Of a DNA stretch of 64,000 nt, positions 30,201-38,480 are shown piece after piece. The position numbers were made by a program, and so were the translations under genes. The stretch covers positions 1 to 64,000 of the forward strand of contig CAJNDS010000508.1 of the NCBI GenBank assembly GCA_905221605.1, written 5' to 3'. How positions within the stretch are numbered: the stretch's first letter is position 1; every line of letters begins with the position of its first letter. Below the pieces are notes generated by a model. The model saw only the letters and a program-made list of their open reading frames with translations, had not been told where the DNA came from and searched no databases. This DNA comes from Symbiodinium natans. Taxonomy: Eukaryota; Sar; Dinophyceae; Suessiales; Symbiodiniaceae.

Positions 30201-30478
30201 AAGGTTCTTTGCCAACGTTCCCCGGTATGTTCCTCCGCCACCTCAGTTGCCACCCTACACCCTACACCCTAAACCCTAAACCCTAAACCCTAAATCCCAA
30301 ACCCTAAACCCTAAACCCTAAACCCTAAACCCTAAACCCTAAACCCTAAATGGAATTATAGTGTCCCACAAAAGTGTAAAGTGTGCTCAGCTACTAAGCC
30401 ACCGAAGACCTTCGCCTTCCAACCCAGCAACGGGGCCAAGGCTTCCATCAGGTCCTTGGCCCAGTGAAAAACATTCAT
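18209..30478 (-). CDS. TauD/TfdA-like Fe(II)/2-oxoglutarate dioxygenase, at least nine exons
   Basis: Minus-strand exons join in frame: 30028-29937, 29515-29465, 29318-29271, 28886-28851, 28404-28310, 28155-28010, 18892-18724, 18442-18352 and 18234-18209 (stop). Upstream pieces near 30478-30402 (NVFHWAKDLMEALAPLLGWK) and 30250-30162 look like earlier exons. The joined protein shows the family's order: EPHMDKAH (Fe ligands H and D), MGAGGETILTDMRKVTRDL, PEQFQKRGGVLYVKTFW, MKCHPQTGEALWFNGVH, FADGSIIPQELLTKIRATIW, then GDLVLVDNMLTAHGR, whose H and R are the last Fe ligand and a 2-oxoglutarate contact. The substrate is unknown. Donors are GC (four), GA (three) and GT (one); every acceptor is AG|G. 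One intron (18893-28009) is 9.1 kb and holds a retrotransposon. Intron phases check exactly. The true start and the C-terminal dozen residues are less certain. Confidence 0.8.
18235..18347 (-). mobile_element. Family A TIR element acting as an intron, with CCCTAAA insert
   Basis: Plus-strand ends CTTGGTAGCCCAGT and ACTGGGCCCACCAAG form the TIR. The flanks are CCTC on both sides (18231-18234, 18348-18351), a 4-bp target duplication. Read on the minus strand, the dioxygenase intron is GAGG plus the element, with a GA donor in the first duplication and ...CCAAG as acceptor. The interior is about eight CCCTAAA units. Confidence 0.75.
18460..18620 (-). repeat. TTTAGGG array in a dioxygenase intron
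   Basis: About 18 TTTAGGG units with occasional variants, ending in a G-rich run (18619-18640). It lies between dioxygenase exons 18892-18724 and 18442-18352. Confidence 0.9.
19413..19711. repeat. (TTCATCATC)n minisatellite at the 3' side of the retrotransposon
   Basis: A 9-bp unit TTCATCATC in tandem, interrupted twice by a variant block containing CTTGATTCTTCTTCATAATC (19478, 19657). The same variant block interrupts the larger array at 27026-27972, so the two arrays share higher-order structure. Confidence 0.95.
19712..27026 (-). mobile_element. Non-LTR (LINE-type) retrotransposon with a deubiquitinase domain
   Basis: About 7.3 kb on the minus strand, running from the end of one (TTCATCATC)n array to the start of another. 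It has one very long ORF (stop at 19894) and a 3' untranslated region of about 180 bp that ends directly in the minisatellite. There are no long terminal repeats. The domain order endonuclease - reverse transcriptase - zinc fingers - cysteine protease places it with dinoflagellate LINEs by gene content. It lies inside a 9.1-kb intron of the dioxygenase gene in the same orientation. It was either inserted into an existing minisatellite or carries the repeat as its tail. Confidence 0.85.
19894..27165 (-). CDS. Retrotransposon polyprotein: endonuclease, reverse transcriptase, zinc fingers, USP protease
   Basis: 2423 codons. Residues 1-47 are an acidic D/E tract encoded by the flanking minisatellite, so the native start is probably further in. 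An APE-type endonuclease (about 464-720) shows CWNVGGL (470), ILQETHW, GGDFN (D620, N622), RIDFV (D681) and GHWPI (H713). The reverse transcriptase (about 940-1330) has SLDLSRAYD (D1112), LKQGCC and FADD (D1208, D1209), with F in place of the usual Y. Zinc fingers: C1469/C1472/H1485/H1490, C1517/C1520/H1533/C1539, C1614/C1617/H1630/H1635, C1663/C1666/H1676/C1680. A ubiquitin-specific protease domain (about 2030-2270) has NPGNHCY (C2038), QHD (2092-2094), SAGHYTV (H2235) and LDD (2250-2251). The C-terminus has AQDIRRFF, resembling a PCNA-binding motif. Two stretches (about 65-235 and 1690-2010) look out of frame. Confidence 0.85.
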   Translation of the reverse strand: MIMKKNQDDDEDDEDDEDDEEDEDDEDDEDDEDDEDDEDDEDDEDEAPRPESESGQLGFEPPGAMACVARVRQHSLQMAKTLRFPVALLILCVLGMSCLEGHRRLPQYMETACSSVDAASMVNLRLTLWNQMPLQVSSTAVTVRMPPLMTAVTPKDLVWSAWSWWDMRWRGQETLPWVCKDGSSMPPARRRAAGRLQPFWGGPRGVFSSGQCPDCSLMSGFEIGRIACVRRIMREEISRSTALLTPERGNLALYRPSNLRAACFQGQARVSTSCPLKPCRPRRLSRSRTPPRWPDRPGPERQADSCSSRNKDSSSGHALCLSPKDSCKPNLRSKRSPSVSHGRSGPKSAGCRMLQLCLIQLPSAAGARVPSTTVVGGGLRSSERGKQHGVAPRESHNPGSLIPKATKRAFRRARNRAAASLEGGTFYKGRWHTRASLQALVNSEPLAILTSRPRQQIARPHKSMDVRSLCWNVGGLSGSCFQELVAWLDVEGGCYDVIILQETHWRASSDFRSGQWMCVHSSGYDSELSLDRYGGILIMINQDAFQEPAAHEIYPGRLLHVRALHRRSRLNVDIIGIYQHVYRPQLTPDLNQQYRSDVWTKLSTALQALPSRNPLLLGGDFNSQLAARRPHVGCSLLSGDGQQGDKQLHKLLEKCDLCVLNSWHAKPGHTYESTTSRTRIDFVVTKLSDAKGPARYAKPKYNFPIKAYSLAGHWPIEATIAVVPFNRRPPAKPADCVTFQRDELLVHTRTNSERAQALQQDVASRLAQVQPSSLQDARAIVNQVLLETAAVHFPPEIRPDSRISAQDSFRASAKTTWQFYRALKAPCIAVTHGIFLKWKAASDFSKASRRLRDQSRLLKRESLLRKLAEAEQAAAKGDQRALHQIVRGLAPRCQKLVSRLRDPQGQLLGKDAALQAMLNYAKDTFCILPDEPDIPAMQDSWQCTDQDVQRELQKLGVFKAVPAGIAPAALWRCCAGAIARVLGNSLRHHFQAGSTQCLQDELHDAYITLVPKPQKPAIAVENLRPIGLQCPSAKLIAGLLRQSLLEVLLPLITNLPQYAYAKHRGTFDALLRVHLHFEDASVLLRTNRVNRFQQHSGRKQHACVGGLSLSLDLSRAYDLTSRPIVYGTLAQHGVTQDTITIIKQLHRDAQYIFRSGDTTGGQPTTNGLKQGCCIAPFLWSFYTIALMHALQDKLGPQWLQKTLVLFADDHWCHWLVKNKKDWDDAINELVVVLETLTTFKMSINYRKTAILVRLEGKQAKAILHEHTRLKNGVRHLVITVHGEEQLIPVKDEHEYLGTKVTYQHRLDKNLAHRVQAGQAKYIALRKPLNGKHHLTIHHRTRLWLACVSTSMLYSLSAVGITKHGLERLTKACTKHLRAIQKQPAHVTRIPNRDIWTQAGLDMPGSLLLTALQRFQQNLLIKAVASPDITTQECILAHVQQLVASLQALIAQQAEHDDAPPEPETPQIPCPECDAMFVTENAMRIHCQVAHKLLPPRAASTPVKFVPRIHACGGLPRCQLCLRSFYRWQNLRVHIESGACEKLGGESLSKHPISATDAQVADNQLPVPAVAPDDAATGTQQNVPLIDRALFRNRQHDWESLLREPQLRIDLQTHCSLCHMWVASFTHIKQHIVKIHEGETPGLHARALTLCHSFKSQLVRNRTCPWCKRNVGAPGRHSQQCVVLYQLCIARIRYQWSQDRCSGTESGGGHLRLLRSFTAAASRSGDLAGRTVGALGDESTPQTPSTRAQSTVWSAWQAAASSPGAICSEGPPLAETAATNGPAESSNGQAHAAARGDACSPTGGQSVHHVYEAGLCQHHPEPAFHLRAMAQAAPGQQLHIGASIPAENIADGVLDQGDPGQDSENGLHQRRPGQVEGSRMDERDGGLDIPALLSPKQENGPRCKPRKHESSRNCAPIHISVGAHEGRDSAEVQQYAVTEKPGSERELQTPSHFRPRNFPTGRESQRDARDNVHVDWKLGLAACGHLPETGNTQEVSPSGAVGSVGVRPLTSVAHAATVRPRPNVCSLPNFSLHNPGNHCYAIAFLYALDAAVQFVGLHAQMPNVFQRLQGQQRGRAFGLLGFTTLGWQAPERQHDTCEFIDFVHSRLLPRSLQGVWQGRRQVPEQPIACTEPSPLSKCIGLLAPPKHSPNIQDLVNHWSAQEHRQAMVQPMPWLFLQLPRFHSRKGRIRKTAQWYDIPRELEVPLFLADQAIGVRWLPYKTVAVIRHHGNVPSAGHYTVALPSEEGFTALDDAQPPKVLDSESVLQISRDMYVLVIARVCESTDFSHDRASALGPATTTGVEASPPGSSSAPSAHGSSLAEIHRYARRGIGGEPHESPEDPLASAHAGPPHLAAETRHLVIPDQATDLRPESVLLPSEPEVSSQPVRSGPASHHQSGNRGLIHGQANSVTAQDIRRFFARAASP
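21141..22075 (-). pseudogene. Linker of the retrotransposon protein, probably displaced by two compensating frameshifts
   Basis: Between the zinc fingers and the USP domain a second minus-strand frame is open and more protein-like than the main one. It reads DAAGLNPEADIFAFCDPSLL, then MAKLMLQHEEMLAAQRVDKV and YASIIPNLHSISEQWHKRR, ending ...LAQWVYGH at a stop at 21141. The main frame across the same bases is a low-quality G/S/P/R/E-rich sequence. A shift near 22080 and the opposite shift near 21145 would restore a continuous ancestral protein. Alternatives are assembly indels or a genuine overlapping frame. Confidence 0.55.
27026..27972. repeat. (TTCATCATC)n minisatellite at the 5' side of the retrotransposon
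   Basis: Almost 1 kb of the 9-bp unit TTCATCATC, with the variant block CTTGATTCTTCTTCATAATC at about 27144, 27336 and 27547 and a related block near 27750. Open frames in all three phases on both strands (poly-Ser, His-Leu-His, poly-Asp/Glu) are repeat translations. Confidence 0.95.
28405..28846 (-). mobile_element. Family A TIR element acting as an intron, carrying about 350 bp of TTTAGGG
   Basis: Plus-strand ends CTTGGCTTAAG and CGAAGAACCAAG; flanks ACTC at 28401-28404 and 28847-28850. On the minus strand the dioxygenase reads ...CGCGGTG|GAGT-element-CCAAG|GAGTGCTT, so the intron is the element plus one copy of GAGT (GA donor, AG|G acceptor). Splicing restores KRGGVLYV. The interior (28416-28760) is TTTAGGG with many single-base variants. 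Confidence 0.8.
28930..29220 (-). repeat. TTTAGGG/TTCAGGG array in a dioxygenase intron
   Basis: TTTAGGG units surround a pure TTCAGGG block (about 29085-29165). It lies in the intron between exons 29318-29271 and 28886-28851. Confidence 0.95.
29319..29460 (-). mobile_element. Family A TIR element acting as an intron (GT donor in the target duplication)
   Basis: Plus-strand ends CTTCGTAGCCCAGCAACC and ACTGGGCTACCAAG; flanks CCAC at 29315-29318 and 29461-29464. On the minus strand the intron is GTGG plus the element, giving a GT donor and a CGAAG|G acceptor. Removal restores MGAGGETILTD. Inner blocks (AAGGGCACCCTTTT, AAAAGGGTACC) match the copy at 50879-50988 in reverse, with CCCTAAA units replacing its centre. 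Confidence 0.8.
29524..29645 (+). repeat. Two direct repeats of about 50 bp in a dioxygenase intron
   Basis: AAAGTACTGTATACACTTTT followed by GAGGGATAAGTAGCTA (or TAGGGGTAAGTAGCTA) occurs at about 29526 and again at about 29593, each ending near AAGTAGCTA(C/T)AAA. Confidence 0.7.
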
Positions 30479-30608
30479 ACGTTTAGGGTTTAGGGTTTAG
30501 GGTTTAGGGTTTAGGGTTTAGGGTTTAGGGTTTAGGGTTTAGGGTTTAGGGTTTAGGGTTTAGGGTTTAGGGTTTACGGTTTAGGGTTTAAGGTCTAGGG
30601 TCTAGGGT
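29735..30608. repeat. Telomere-like arrays around dioxygenase exons
   Basis: CCCTAAG (29780-29865) changing to CCCTAAA (to 29912); TTTAGGG (30034-30132); CCCTAAA (30256-30352); TTTAGGG (30481-30608). The exon at 30028-29937 and the candidates at 30250-30162 and 30478-30402 sit exactly in the gaps. Confidence 0.9.
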
Positions 30609-30619
30609 TAGTGCTTGTA

Positions 30620-31150
30620 GAACCCTAGTTAAGAAACCTCTAAGTTTTAGCGAGGGTACCCTCGATTTCTTAAATTTGGGGTCCAGCCCAATTCCCCCCT
30701 CAAATTAAGAAATCCAGCCCAAATTGGATGGTTTTGGCTTAAAATGAATAAGAAATTCCTCCGACCCCCCCCCCCCCCCCCCCCCCTGAATAAGAAATCC
30801 AGCCCCTCGATTTCTTAAATTTAAGAAATTTCCAGCCCCTCGATTTCTTAAATGTAAGAAATCCACGATTTCTTAAATTTGGGGTCCAGCCCAATTCCCC
30901 CCCTCAAATTAAGAAATCCAGCCTAAATTGGAGGGGTTTGGCCTTAAATTTAAGAAATCGAGGGGCTGAGTTTCGTATTTGAGGGGGGGGAGACTTTTCA
31001 TTCGGCGGTTGCCAAAAACAACCAAATTTAAGAAATTTAGGGCCCAGGATGAGGGTACCCTCGATTTCTTAACTTAGTCTTGCTCTCACTTTTCGCAGTT
31101 TTAAGCTGGGATCCAGCTGCGAGCATGCTCGTTTCTTAATCCAATGATTT
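30620..31150. repeat. Cluster of GATTTCTTAA / TTAAGAAATC inverted and direct repeats
   Basis: The motif CCCTCGATTTCTTAAATTT and its reverse complement occur many times (for example 30658, 30807, 30838, 30867, 30948, 31068), some back to back so that AAATTTAAGAAAT forms palindromes. A 24-bp poly-C run lies at about 30763-30786. No coding potential is apparent. Confidence 0.75.
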
Positions 31151-31154
31151 CTTA

Positions 31155-32913
31155 ATCAGCGCTGTCACTGTACCATATCCCAGTGGCCTACAGGGTTGGT
31201 TTGGGAGACTGGGTGCTTGGTGAACTCGCTCTGGGGCTTTGGGGTTATAGGGCTTTTGAAAGCACTTCTTGTTGGTTGAACGCTTGTTACTGCGGTAGCT
31301 GGCCCGAGAGGGCCAAACCCCTAAACCCTAAACCCTAAACCGCTCGGGCGAGCTCGAGATACAGCCTGCCAAGACATGTTTGAGAAGATGCAACTAGACC
31401 CGGAAGTAACCTCGGAATAAAAAGGGCACCCTTTTTGTGTTTAAGGGGATTATAGGGAACCCCTACCCTAAAAAAGGAAAAAAGGGCCTACTCCCGGAAA
31501 CTGCTCAAGCCGCTAATTTGAGGTTTTTAGGGGTCCTTGATATAATTTGGGGGCGCTTTAGGTACGTAAGCCCTTTAAACCCTATTCCCTAAACCCTGAA
31601 CCCTAAAACTGGGCCTGTACCCCGAATCGTTCCCCTTGGTCAGTTCCCAAAATCACGGGTTCCTTTTTGGGTAGATATTAGGGGCCGCCTTATGACTCCC
31701 TAAACCCTAAACCCTAAACCCTAAACCCTAAACCCTAAACCCTGAACTACCCATGCAGACAAGAGTCGGAAGCATCCTGAGGGTTGCCAAGGGGCAGTCC
31801 TTAGCACTCTCCATTGGGGGGCTCAGGGCTTTGGGTTTAGGGTTTAGGGTTTAGGTTTTAGGGTTTAGGGTTTAGGGTTTAGGTTTTAGGGTTTGGGGTT
31901 TGGGGTTTAGGGTTTAGGGCTTAGAGTTTGTTTTCACCAATTGGGGCAAGGCTTTGGGGTCTAAGGGTCTAGATTGGCAGGGTCCTGGGTTTTAGGTTCA
32001 GGCAATAAAGGTTTTTGAGTTTGGCTCAATATCTCGTAGCATACTTGAAAGTACTTTGCAGGAGGTAGCCCATGACTTCTTGAAAACCCTAAACCCTAAA
32101 CCCTAAACCCTAAACCCTAAACCCTAAGCCCTAAACCCTAAACCCTAAACCCTAAACCCTAAACCGAATTTCTGCGCCTTTGTTGCAGGAAGCCGGTTGC
32201 TGCGTGTTCTGGGTCTGTCGTCCCTAACGCGAACATAGAAGACCCACAGAGCCCAATACCCCTGTAGGAATACACCTTGGGTTTAGGGTTTAGGGTTTAG
32301 GGTTTAGGGTTTAGGGTTTAGGGTTTAGGGTTTAGGGTTTAGGGGTTAGGGGTTAGGGGTTAGGGGTTAGGGTGTAGGGTGTAGGGTTTAGGGTTTAGGG
32401 TTTAGGGTTGCAGACATCCTCGCTGATTTTATATACCTTCAACTATAGAGCGATCCTGAATATGATTTTGGATATCTGTCTTGCTGAAGAGGTATTGGGC
32501 TCTCTGCAAAGATCACCGAGCCAAAAGTATAACTTGGCTGACTTCCGAACCCCTCCTAAAAGTCTAACTGTCAGGCTCCATACTGCAGCTTCTACAAAAA
32601 ACAGAAGGTTAAAGTCCCAAGCGCCAGCCAAGATCAGCGTGCCAAACCCTAAACCCCAAACCCTAAACCCTAACCCCTTAAACCGAAATCCTAAACCCCA
32701 AAACCCAAACTAAACCCCCTCCCTGAAGAATCCTCTAACAACAGCGAGCATCCACGGAAAACCAGTACTCCAGCATCACCGCCGAGCTGAGAGAACTTGC
32801 TTGCCACGGCCCGGGCGCAGCACGTCATGTCGGGCATCTGAGGCATGCTCAGCACCTTAGCTTTCTACCAATTGCTCAAGAACCCCCGAAAATAAATAAA
32901 TAAAATGAAAATA

Positions 32914-32960
<47 letters not shown>

Positions 32961-35290
32961 TAATAATAAGTTCTTCCTTATCAGGTCAATATGGGGATTA
33001 TGATTTTTTTTGGGGGGGGTCTTATGCAAATAGTAGCTTTAGGGTTTCGGGTTCAGGGTTTAGGGTTTGGGGTTTAGGGTTAGGGTTCACCGTTGAAGAA
33101 GTGTGGCTTCGCCCGTTTTCTTGCGGGAGTCCGAGAATTGAGATTCAAGGTCTCCTCGAACCCATTAAACTCTAATCCCTTCCCATGGGTGCAGTATCTC
33201 TTTTCAAAGAGCCCCATGCCCCTTAACTAAGGAATATTCCTTAAATCATATTAAAGATCCCTTTATAACTTAAGGCATATTGCTTAATTAAGGAATATTA
33301 CTTAAATCATATTAAGGATCCCTTCATAACTTAAAGGTATATTCCTCAAATTAAGGAGTATTGGGCTCTCTGGGTCATTCTATGAAAGCACTCGATCCGC
33401 AGCTGTACCCGGAGAGCCCAATACCCCTTAAGGAATATGCTGCAAACTAAATAATATAGGGACCCTGAACAGGTTGAAGGCAAATCCCTTATTTAAGCGG
33501 TATTGGGCTCTTTAGTCCAAGGCCTACTTTCGGGAAACCACAGGCCAACGTGCGGTTCCAAAGACACAAGCCTGACGTGCTAAAAACAAGCACCAGAAAC
33601 AAGAGAGCCGTCATGATTGAATCTAATTTCGCTCTTCCGAGCACCTGTCCAAACGCGACAGCGTCATCTGTTGTCAACCTGTTTCAGGGTTGTCATGCGC
33701 ACACCGCCTTTCGGACCTGTTTCGGTGTTGAAACATGTTACCCTAAACCCTGAACCCTAAACTCTGAACCCTAAACCCTAAACCCTAAACCCTAAACCGC
33801 GCCGTCCATCATTAAAACTGCTTCGCCATTGCGGCCTGCATCCTTCAGGGACCGTTCAGCTATTCAAGCAAAGGAGGTACGCAAAAAACTAAAAACATGT
33901 GTAGGGGATCCTGTCACACAACCTGCCGACAAGGGACCCTGTTTCCTTTTAAGATGTAGAGTGCAGGGTCATGAACTAACCCTTTAAAAGGATCATACAG
34001 GGCAGCTAACTCCCTACGCAGACCCCTGAAAGGAACCGATAATATTAAGAATGGCCCAAAACCCCAAACCCCAAACCCTATTGTTAGGGCTCATACTTGT
34101 TGGGATCCTCCCAGGGGTCCGGCTCATTCCCTAGCAAACACAAGCAGGATGCCCTCCTCGGTTACGTGTGTCTTTCGGGCCCCTGATCGGGGGGACTTAG
34201 TGAGTAGGCGCACAGCACAGGGTTGAGGGTTGAGGGTTGAGGGTTGAGGGTTTAGGGTTTAGGGCTCAAGGTCTAGGATATTTAGGGGAAGTACGTAGCT
34301 TAAAGGCGTGGACCCTTATTCGGGTTATCCTACTTAGCAAGCCTACTGCGTAACTCTTTACTAAGCCCACCCCCCTGATCCTCCAAGCAAGCCTACACGT
34401 ACCTAAACCCTAAACCCTAAACCCTAAACCCTAAACACATGATGCAAGCTTGATGCATCTGGGTGGCTGGAGGCCAGGAAGACCCAGTGGACAACACCTG
34501 CGCGTGAGTTGTCTGCGTTCTGAGGATTTCACGTGGTTAGTTCTCGGCGAATGGCTGGCTGCGGTATCTTCGTTCATGCTTTTAAAGTGGCCCAAAATGG
34601 GGGGGATCAGACTTTTTCTCAACTCGCGTGACCAGCGGTACTTTTGATGGCACTCATGCTTTCGGTATTTCGGCAAAGACGGCTAAGAATTAAGTAGGAT
34701 CAACGACGCTACGATGAGAACCGCATCTCCTGCAACAGTGTCGAACCAGGATGCCCCACCTTCCTGCCGAGGGCCCCATAGCCCTTAAGAACTACACACC
34801 GTGCAAGCATGATCCCCTTTGTAGCTTAATTCCTTAGTTAAGGCGCATGACAGCTCCTTTAGTATCACTCCCCAATACCCAGATCCTAAACTCCAAACCT
34901 TAAACTTAAAACTCAACAACCCCCCCCCCCCCCCTTCTGAACCCCAAACCCTAAACCCTAAACTGTAAACCCTAAACCTAAACCCACAACCCTCAACCGT
35001 AACCCCTAAACCCTAAAACCCAAACAGCTCTTTGAACTTCGTATGTCTGCTTAGTACCCCTCTTCTAATCCCCACAACTCGCCTTAGTAACCCCAAACCC
35101 CAAACCCCCCAAACCCCCAAACCCCAAAACCCCCCAAACCCCAAACCCTCCAAACCCCAAACCCCATACCCCAAACCCCCCAAACCCCAAACCCCCCAAA
35201 CCCCAAACCCCCCAAACCCTAGACCCTAAACCCTAAACCCTCAACCCTAAACCCCAAACCCTAAACCCTAAACCCTACTTACGAAGTCAA
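31155..35290. other. Repeat-rich spacer, no recognised gene
   Basis: Telomere-like arrays at 31690-31742, 31838-31925, 32086-32165, 32278-32410, 33740-33800 and 35080-35280 (the last with CCCCAAA and CCCCCCAAA units); an (AAT)n tract at about 32910-32965; TIR-like elements at 33206-33380 and 33413-33510. Short open frames such as 32408-32640 and 34431-34676 have no recognisable domain. Confidence 0.6.
33206..33510. mobile_element. Family E TIR elements, one tandemly duplicated
   Basis: Left end AAGAGCCCCATGCCCCTTAACTAAGG, right end ATTAAGGAGTATTGGGCTCTCTGG. The inner unit AAGGAATATT(C/A)CTTAAATCATATTAA is present twice (33231, 33292). A second element follows (33413-33510) with ends GAGAGCCCAATACCCCTT and AAGCGGTATTGGGCTCTTT. 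Confidence 0.55.
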
Positions 35291-36450
35291 AAGAGCTTCC
35301 AAGTAAAGGAGTCGCCTCTGGGAACTCGGGGCTGTCGGCACCAACGATGTCCGCACGCCCGCGCAGCTGAATGCCTCAGGGTTTGGGGTTTAGGGCTAGG
35401 GTTTAGGGTTTAGGGCTAGGGTTTAGGGTTTAGGGCCTAGGGTTTAGGGTTTAGGGCTAGGGTTTAAGGGTTTAGGGTTGAGGTTTGGGTGTGGGGTTTC
35501 GGGTTTCGGGTCTAGGGTAAATCCCAAAGACCACTACAACTAGAGGCCCTTCGACTGTAATACGTTCTACAATAAATGGTTGCACACCCCTTAACACCGA
35601 ATTTCACACGTCTAGACATGGCCGTTTTGCGTAGACGCGGCGTAGACCAAAAAACGCCAACGTCGATACTCGTTTGCTTCCAACCTTGTTTTTGCGCTGC
35701 TGCGCGCCTAGTTTGTCTGGCATAGATGGTACAGGTCTTTTGCTTGCTCATCGGCTCGCAGGCAATTCACAAATTTGTTGGAAAACTCCTGTGCGTCACA
35801 AAAACCTTGCAACAGTGCTGGAACTTCAGACGCGTCGTGCGCGCCGCAGTTTTTTGACTCGAAAGCCCTGCCGCGGCACTGCGCGGCCCCGACCCCACAA
35901 ATTCCCCCGATTCTCCTCGATCCTGCTTGCTTTTCTTATTAAAACCACCCACCACTCCCGATTCTCCTCGATTCTCCTCGGCCCCCGCTGCCGCGCGTGG
36001 ACAGATCAGGCTCTACTTCCCCCATTTTGCCAAGCAAGCAGCAGTTTCTAAAATTTGATTTACACCCGAACATGCTGCTTTTGGCCAAGAAGCTTTCAAG
36101 AGCATTGCGGAGTAGTGCCGGAGTAGTGTCCACTTCTCAGAGTCCTAAACCCTTCTTGAATTATGGGTTAGGGTTCAGGGTCGAGCCTGTTAGCTCTCGC
36201 AGGCCCTGCAGTCTTTGGAGTCTAGGCCTCAACGGTCTCCAGTTTAGGGCTGGTTAAGGAACAAAGCCGGCGGTCTCTTGCTAAGGGCGCCAGTCCACCA
36301 GCATTTCGGGGACATGATTCAAAGTTTAGTGGAGTATCACGAAGGTGAGGAGTAGGCCGTTTGCGTGGGAAAACTGGCGGAGTAGGCCATGACCCCGTTT
36401 TAAATAGTAGAGGGGTGAGGGTGGGCCCGGACTACTCTCCACAATGAGGC
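35290..36450. other. Spacer, no recognised gene
   Basis: TTTAGGG variants at 35380-35520, then about 900 bp free of telomere-like units with overlapping open frames on both strands (for example 35674-36051 plus). The direct repeat CGATTCTCCTCGAT occurs around 35909-35975. I see no family motif. Confidence 0.5.
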
Positions 36451-36462
36451 ACTCATCAAAAT

Positions 36463-36612
36463 TCTAGGAAGGTGGGGTAGGGGTGTAGTTGGGTGGGGGG
36501 GTAGGGGTCGGTAGGGGGGCAGGGGGTAGGGGGGTGGGGGTAGGGGGGTAGGGGGGTGGGAGGGGAGTGGGTAGGGGAGTAGGGGGGTAGGGGGAAGGGG
36601 GGGGGGGGGTAT
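36463..36612 (+). repeat. G-rich GGGGTAGGGG tract
   Basis: About 150 bp of GGGGTAGGGGGG-type units with strong strand asymmetry, able to form G-quadruplexes. The overlapping proline-rich open frames are translations of the complement. Confidence 0.9.
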
Positions 36613-36899
36613 AGTGTGGCCTTCGGCGGTGAAAGTCAGCAACCAGAAGGCAAAGTTTACAACCAGAAACCCCCAATTCTAACTGGGCATATTCTAGGGT
36701 TTAGGGTTTAGAGTTTTTTGGCCTCCAAGAACAGGCGAAAATACAACTCGTCTAGTTCGTTAACAAGAAAGAGTAGGCATACGTGAGACCCGAACATGAA
36801 TACGCGTCTTAAGCAAACAGAGGATTCTCGAAGCTGGTTGTAATTTTGGACCATCTCATCGCGCTTTAGTTGGGCAGAAGTTTGAGGGTTTTGGGTTTA

Positions 36900-38231
36900 G
36901 GGGAGATGCGTGCGGCGGGCGGGCGGGAGGGGCGGGAGGGCGCGAGCGGGAGGGCGGGCGGTGGGCGGCAGAGGGGAGGGAGGGGGAGGGAGGGAGGGAG
37001 GGGGGTCGGTGCTGTGAGAGCTGGGCGAATGAGAGAGAGGTCGAGAGAGGGGAGAGAGTGTGTTTGTGCGGTGCTGTGAGTGAGTGATTTGGTGGGTTGG
37101 GTGGTTGTGTGCGGGGTTCGTGTTTGTGCGGGGCCTGTTGCGGCGTGAGTGCGTGCGGTGCCAGTGCGTGAGTGAGTGAGTGCGTGTTGGTGAAGCTAGA
37201 GAATAGCTGAGTGAGTCGATAGTGCGTGCGTGGTGAGTGCGTTCGCGGTGCGGTGAGTGCGTAGCGTGCGGTGCGTGCGTGAGTGGGTGTGCGTGAGTAG
37301 AGTTAAACTTTCATGAGCGTGCGTGCGTGCGTGCGTCCGTGCTGTGCGTGTGAGTGCGTGACTGTGAGTGAGTGGTGCTGCGTGCGTGCGTGCGTGAATT
37401 GCGGTTGGTGCGTGAGTGAGTGCGTGCTGTGAGGTTGCGTTGCGGGTTGAGTGTGGCCCGTGAGTGATGGAGTTGCGTGGGTGCGTGCAGTTTTAAGCGT
37501 GATGGGAGTGATAGGAGTGAGTTGTGAGTGAGTGATGTGAGTGCGTTGAGTGAGTGCGTTGCGTGCGTGGTGAGTGAGTAGGTTGAGTGCGCGTGCGTTG
37601 CGTGGTGCGTGCGTCGTGCGTGCGTGCGTGAGTGCGTGCGTGAGTTTGTTGCGTGCGTGCTGTGGTGCGTGCGGGCGTATACTGGGGTGCGTTTGGTGCG
37701 TGTGTGCGTGCGTGTGCGTGCAGGTGCGTGAAGTGCTCTTGGGTGCGGAGTGAGTGCGGGGTGGGGCGTGCGTGCGTGCGTGCGGTGCGTGGAGTGCGTG
37801 TGAAGTGCGTTGGTGTAATTGCGTGCGTGCGTGCGTGCGTGCTGTGCGTGAGTGATTGTGCGATGTGCGGCGTTGCGTGAGTGATGTGCGTTGAGTGCGT
37901 GCGTGCCTGCGTGTGCGTGCGTTGTAGAGTGCGTGCGTGCGTGCGTGCATGCGTTTGTACTGGGGCTCGTGCGGATGTGCCTGAGTGCCTGCGTGCGCGT
38001 GCCTGCGTGCTGCGTGCCTGCGTTTGACTGGGGGGAGGACGGGGCCTGCGGCCTGCGTGCCTGCGTGCCTGCGTGCCTGCGGCTGAGTGCATGATGGCGT
38101 GATCTGCGTGACTTGCGTGCGCGTCGAGGCGTGAGTGAGTGGTGAGTGCGTGGTTGTGGGGGTGTGTGAGTGACGTGGGTGCGGTGAGTGTGTGGGTGCG
38201 TAGTGTTGTGGTGTGTGTGTGTGTGTGTGTA

Positions 38232-38262
<31 letters not shown>

Positions 38263-38480
38263 TGGTGTTGTGAGTGCGTGCTGTGAGGGCGGAGTGAGGA
38301 AGTGGTAGGTGATATCAGTGGCGGTTATCAGGAACCTGTCCCGCGTTTCTCCCACGGTGTGTGGTTTTTTTTTTTTTGTGTTTGTGTCACAATCGTCTTT
38401 AGAGTGCGTGCGTGCGTGCTGTGAAGCGTGTGCGTGGTGGGTGGGTGTGTTGTAGTAGACTATAATGTGTGTGTGTCGTT
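36900..38480 (+). repeat. Low-complexity TGCG/TGAG tract
   Basis: After a GGGAGGGC-rich block (36905-37015), about 1.4 kb is built of GTGCGTGC, GTGAGTGA and TGTG units, with (GT)n at 38210-38265. The plus strand is almost free of long A runs and contains no TTTAGGG. The 350-aa minus-strand frame (37303-38355) is THAR/HTHT repeat translation. Confidence 0.9.

Noticed and set aside
37303-38355. 350-codon minus-strand open frame rich in Thr, His, Ala and Arg
   Set aside because: It is the translation of the TGCG/TGAG low-complexity tract; several frames are open for the same reason.
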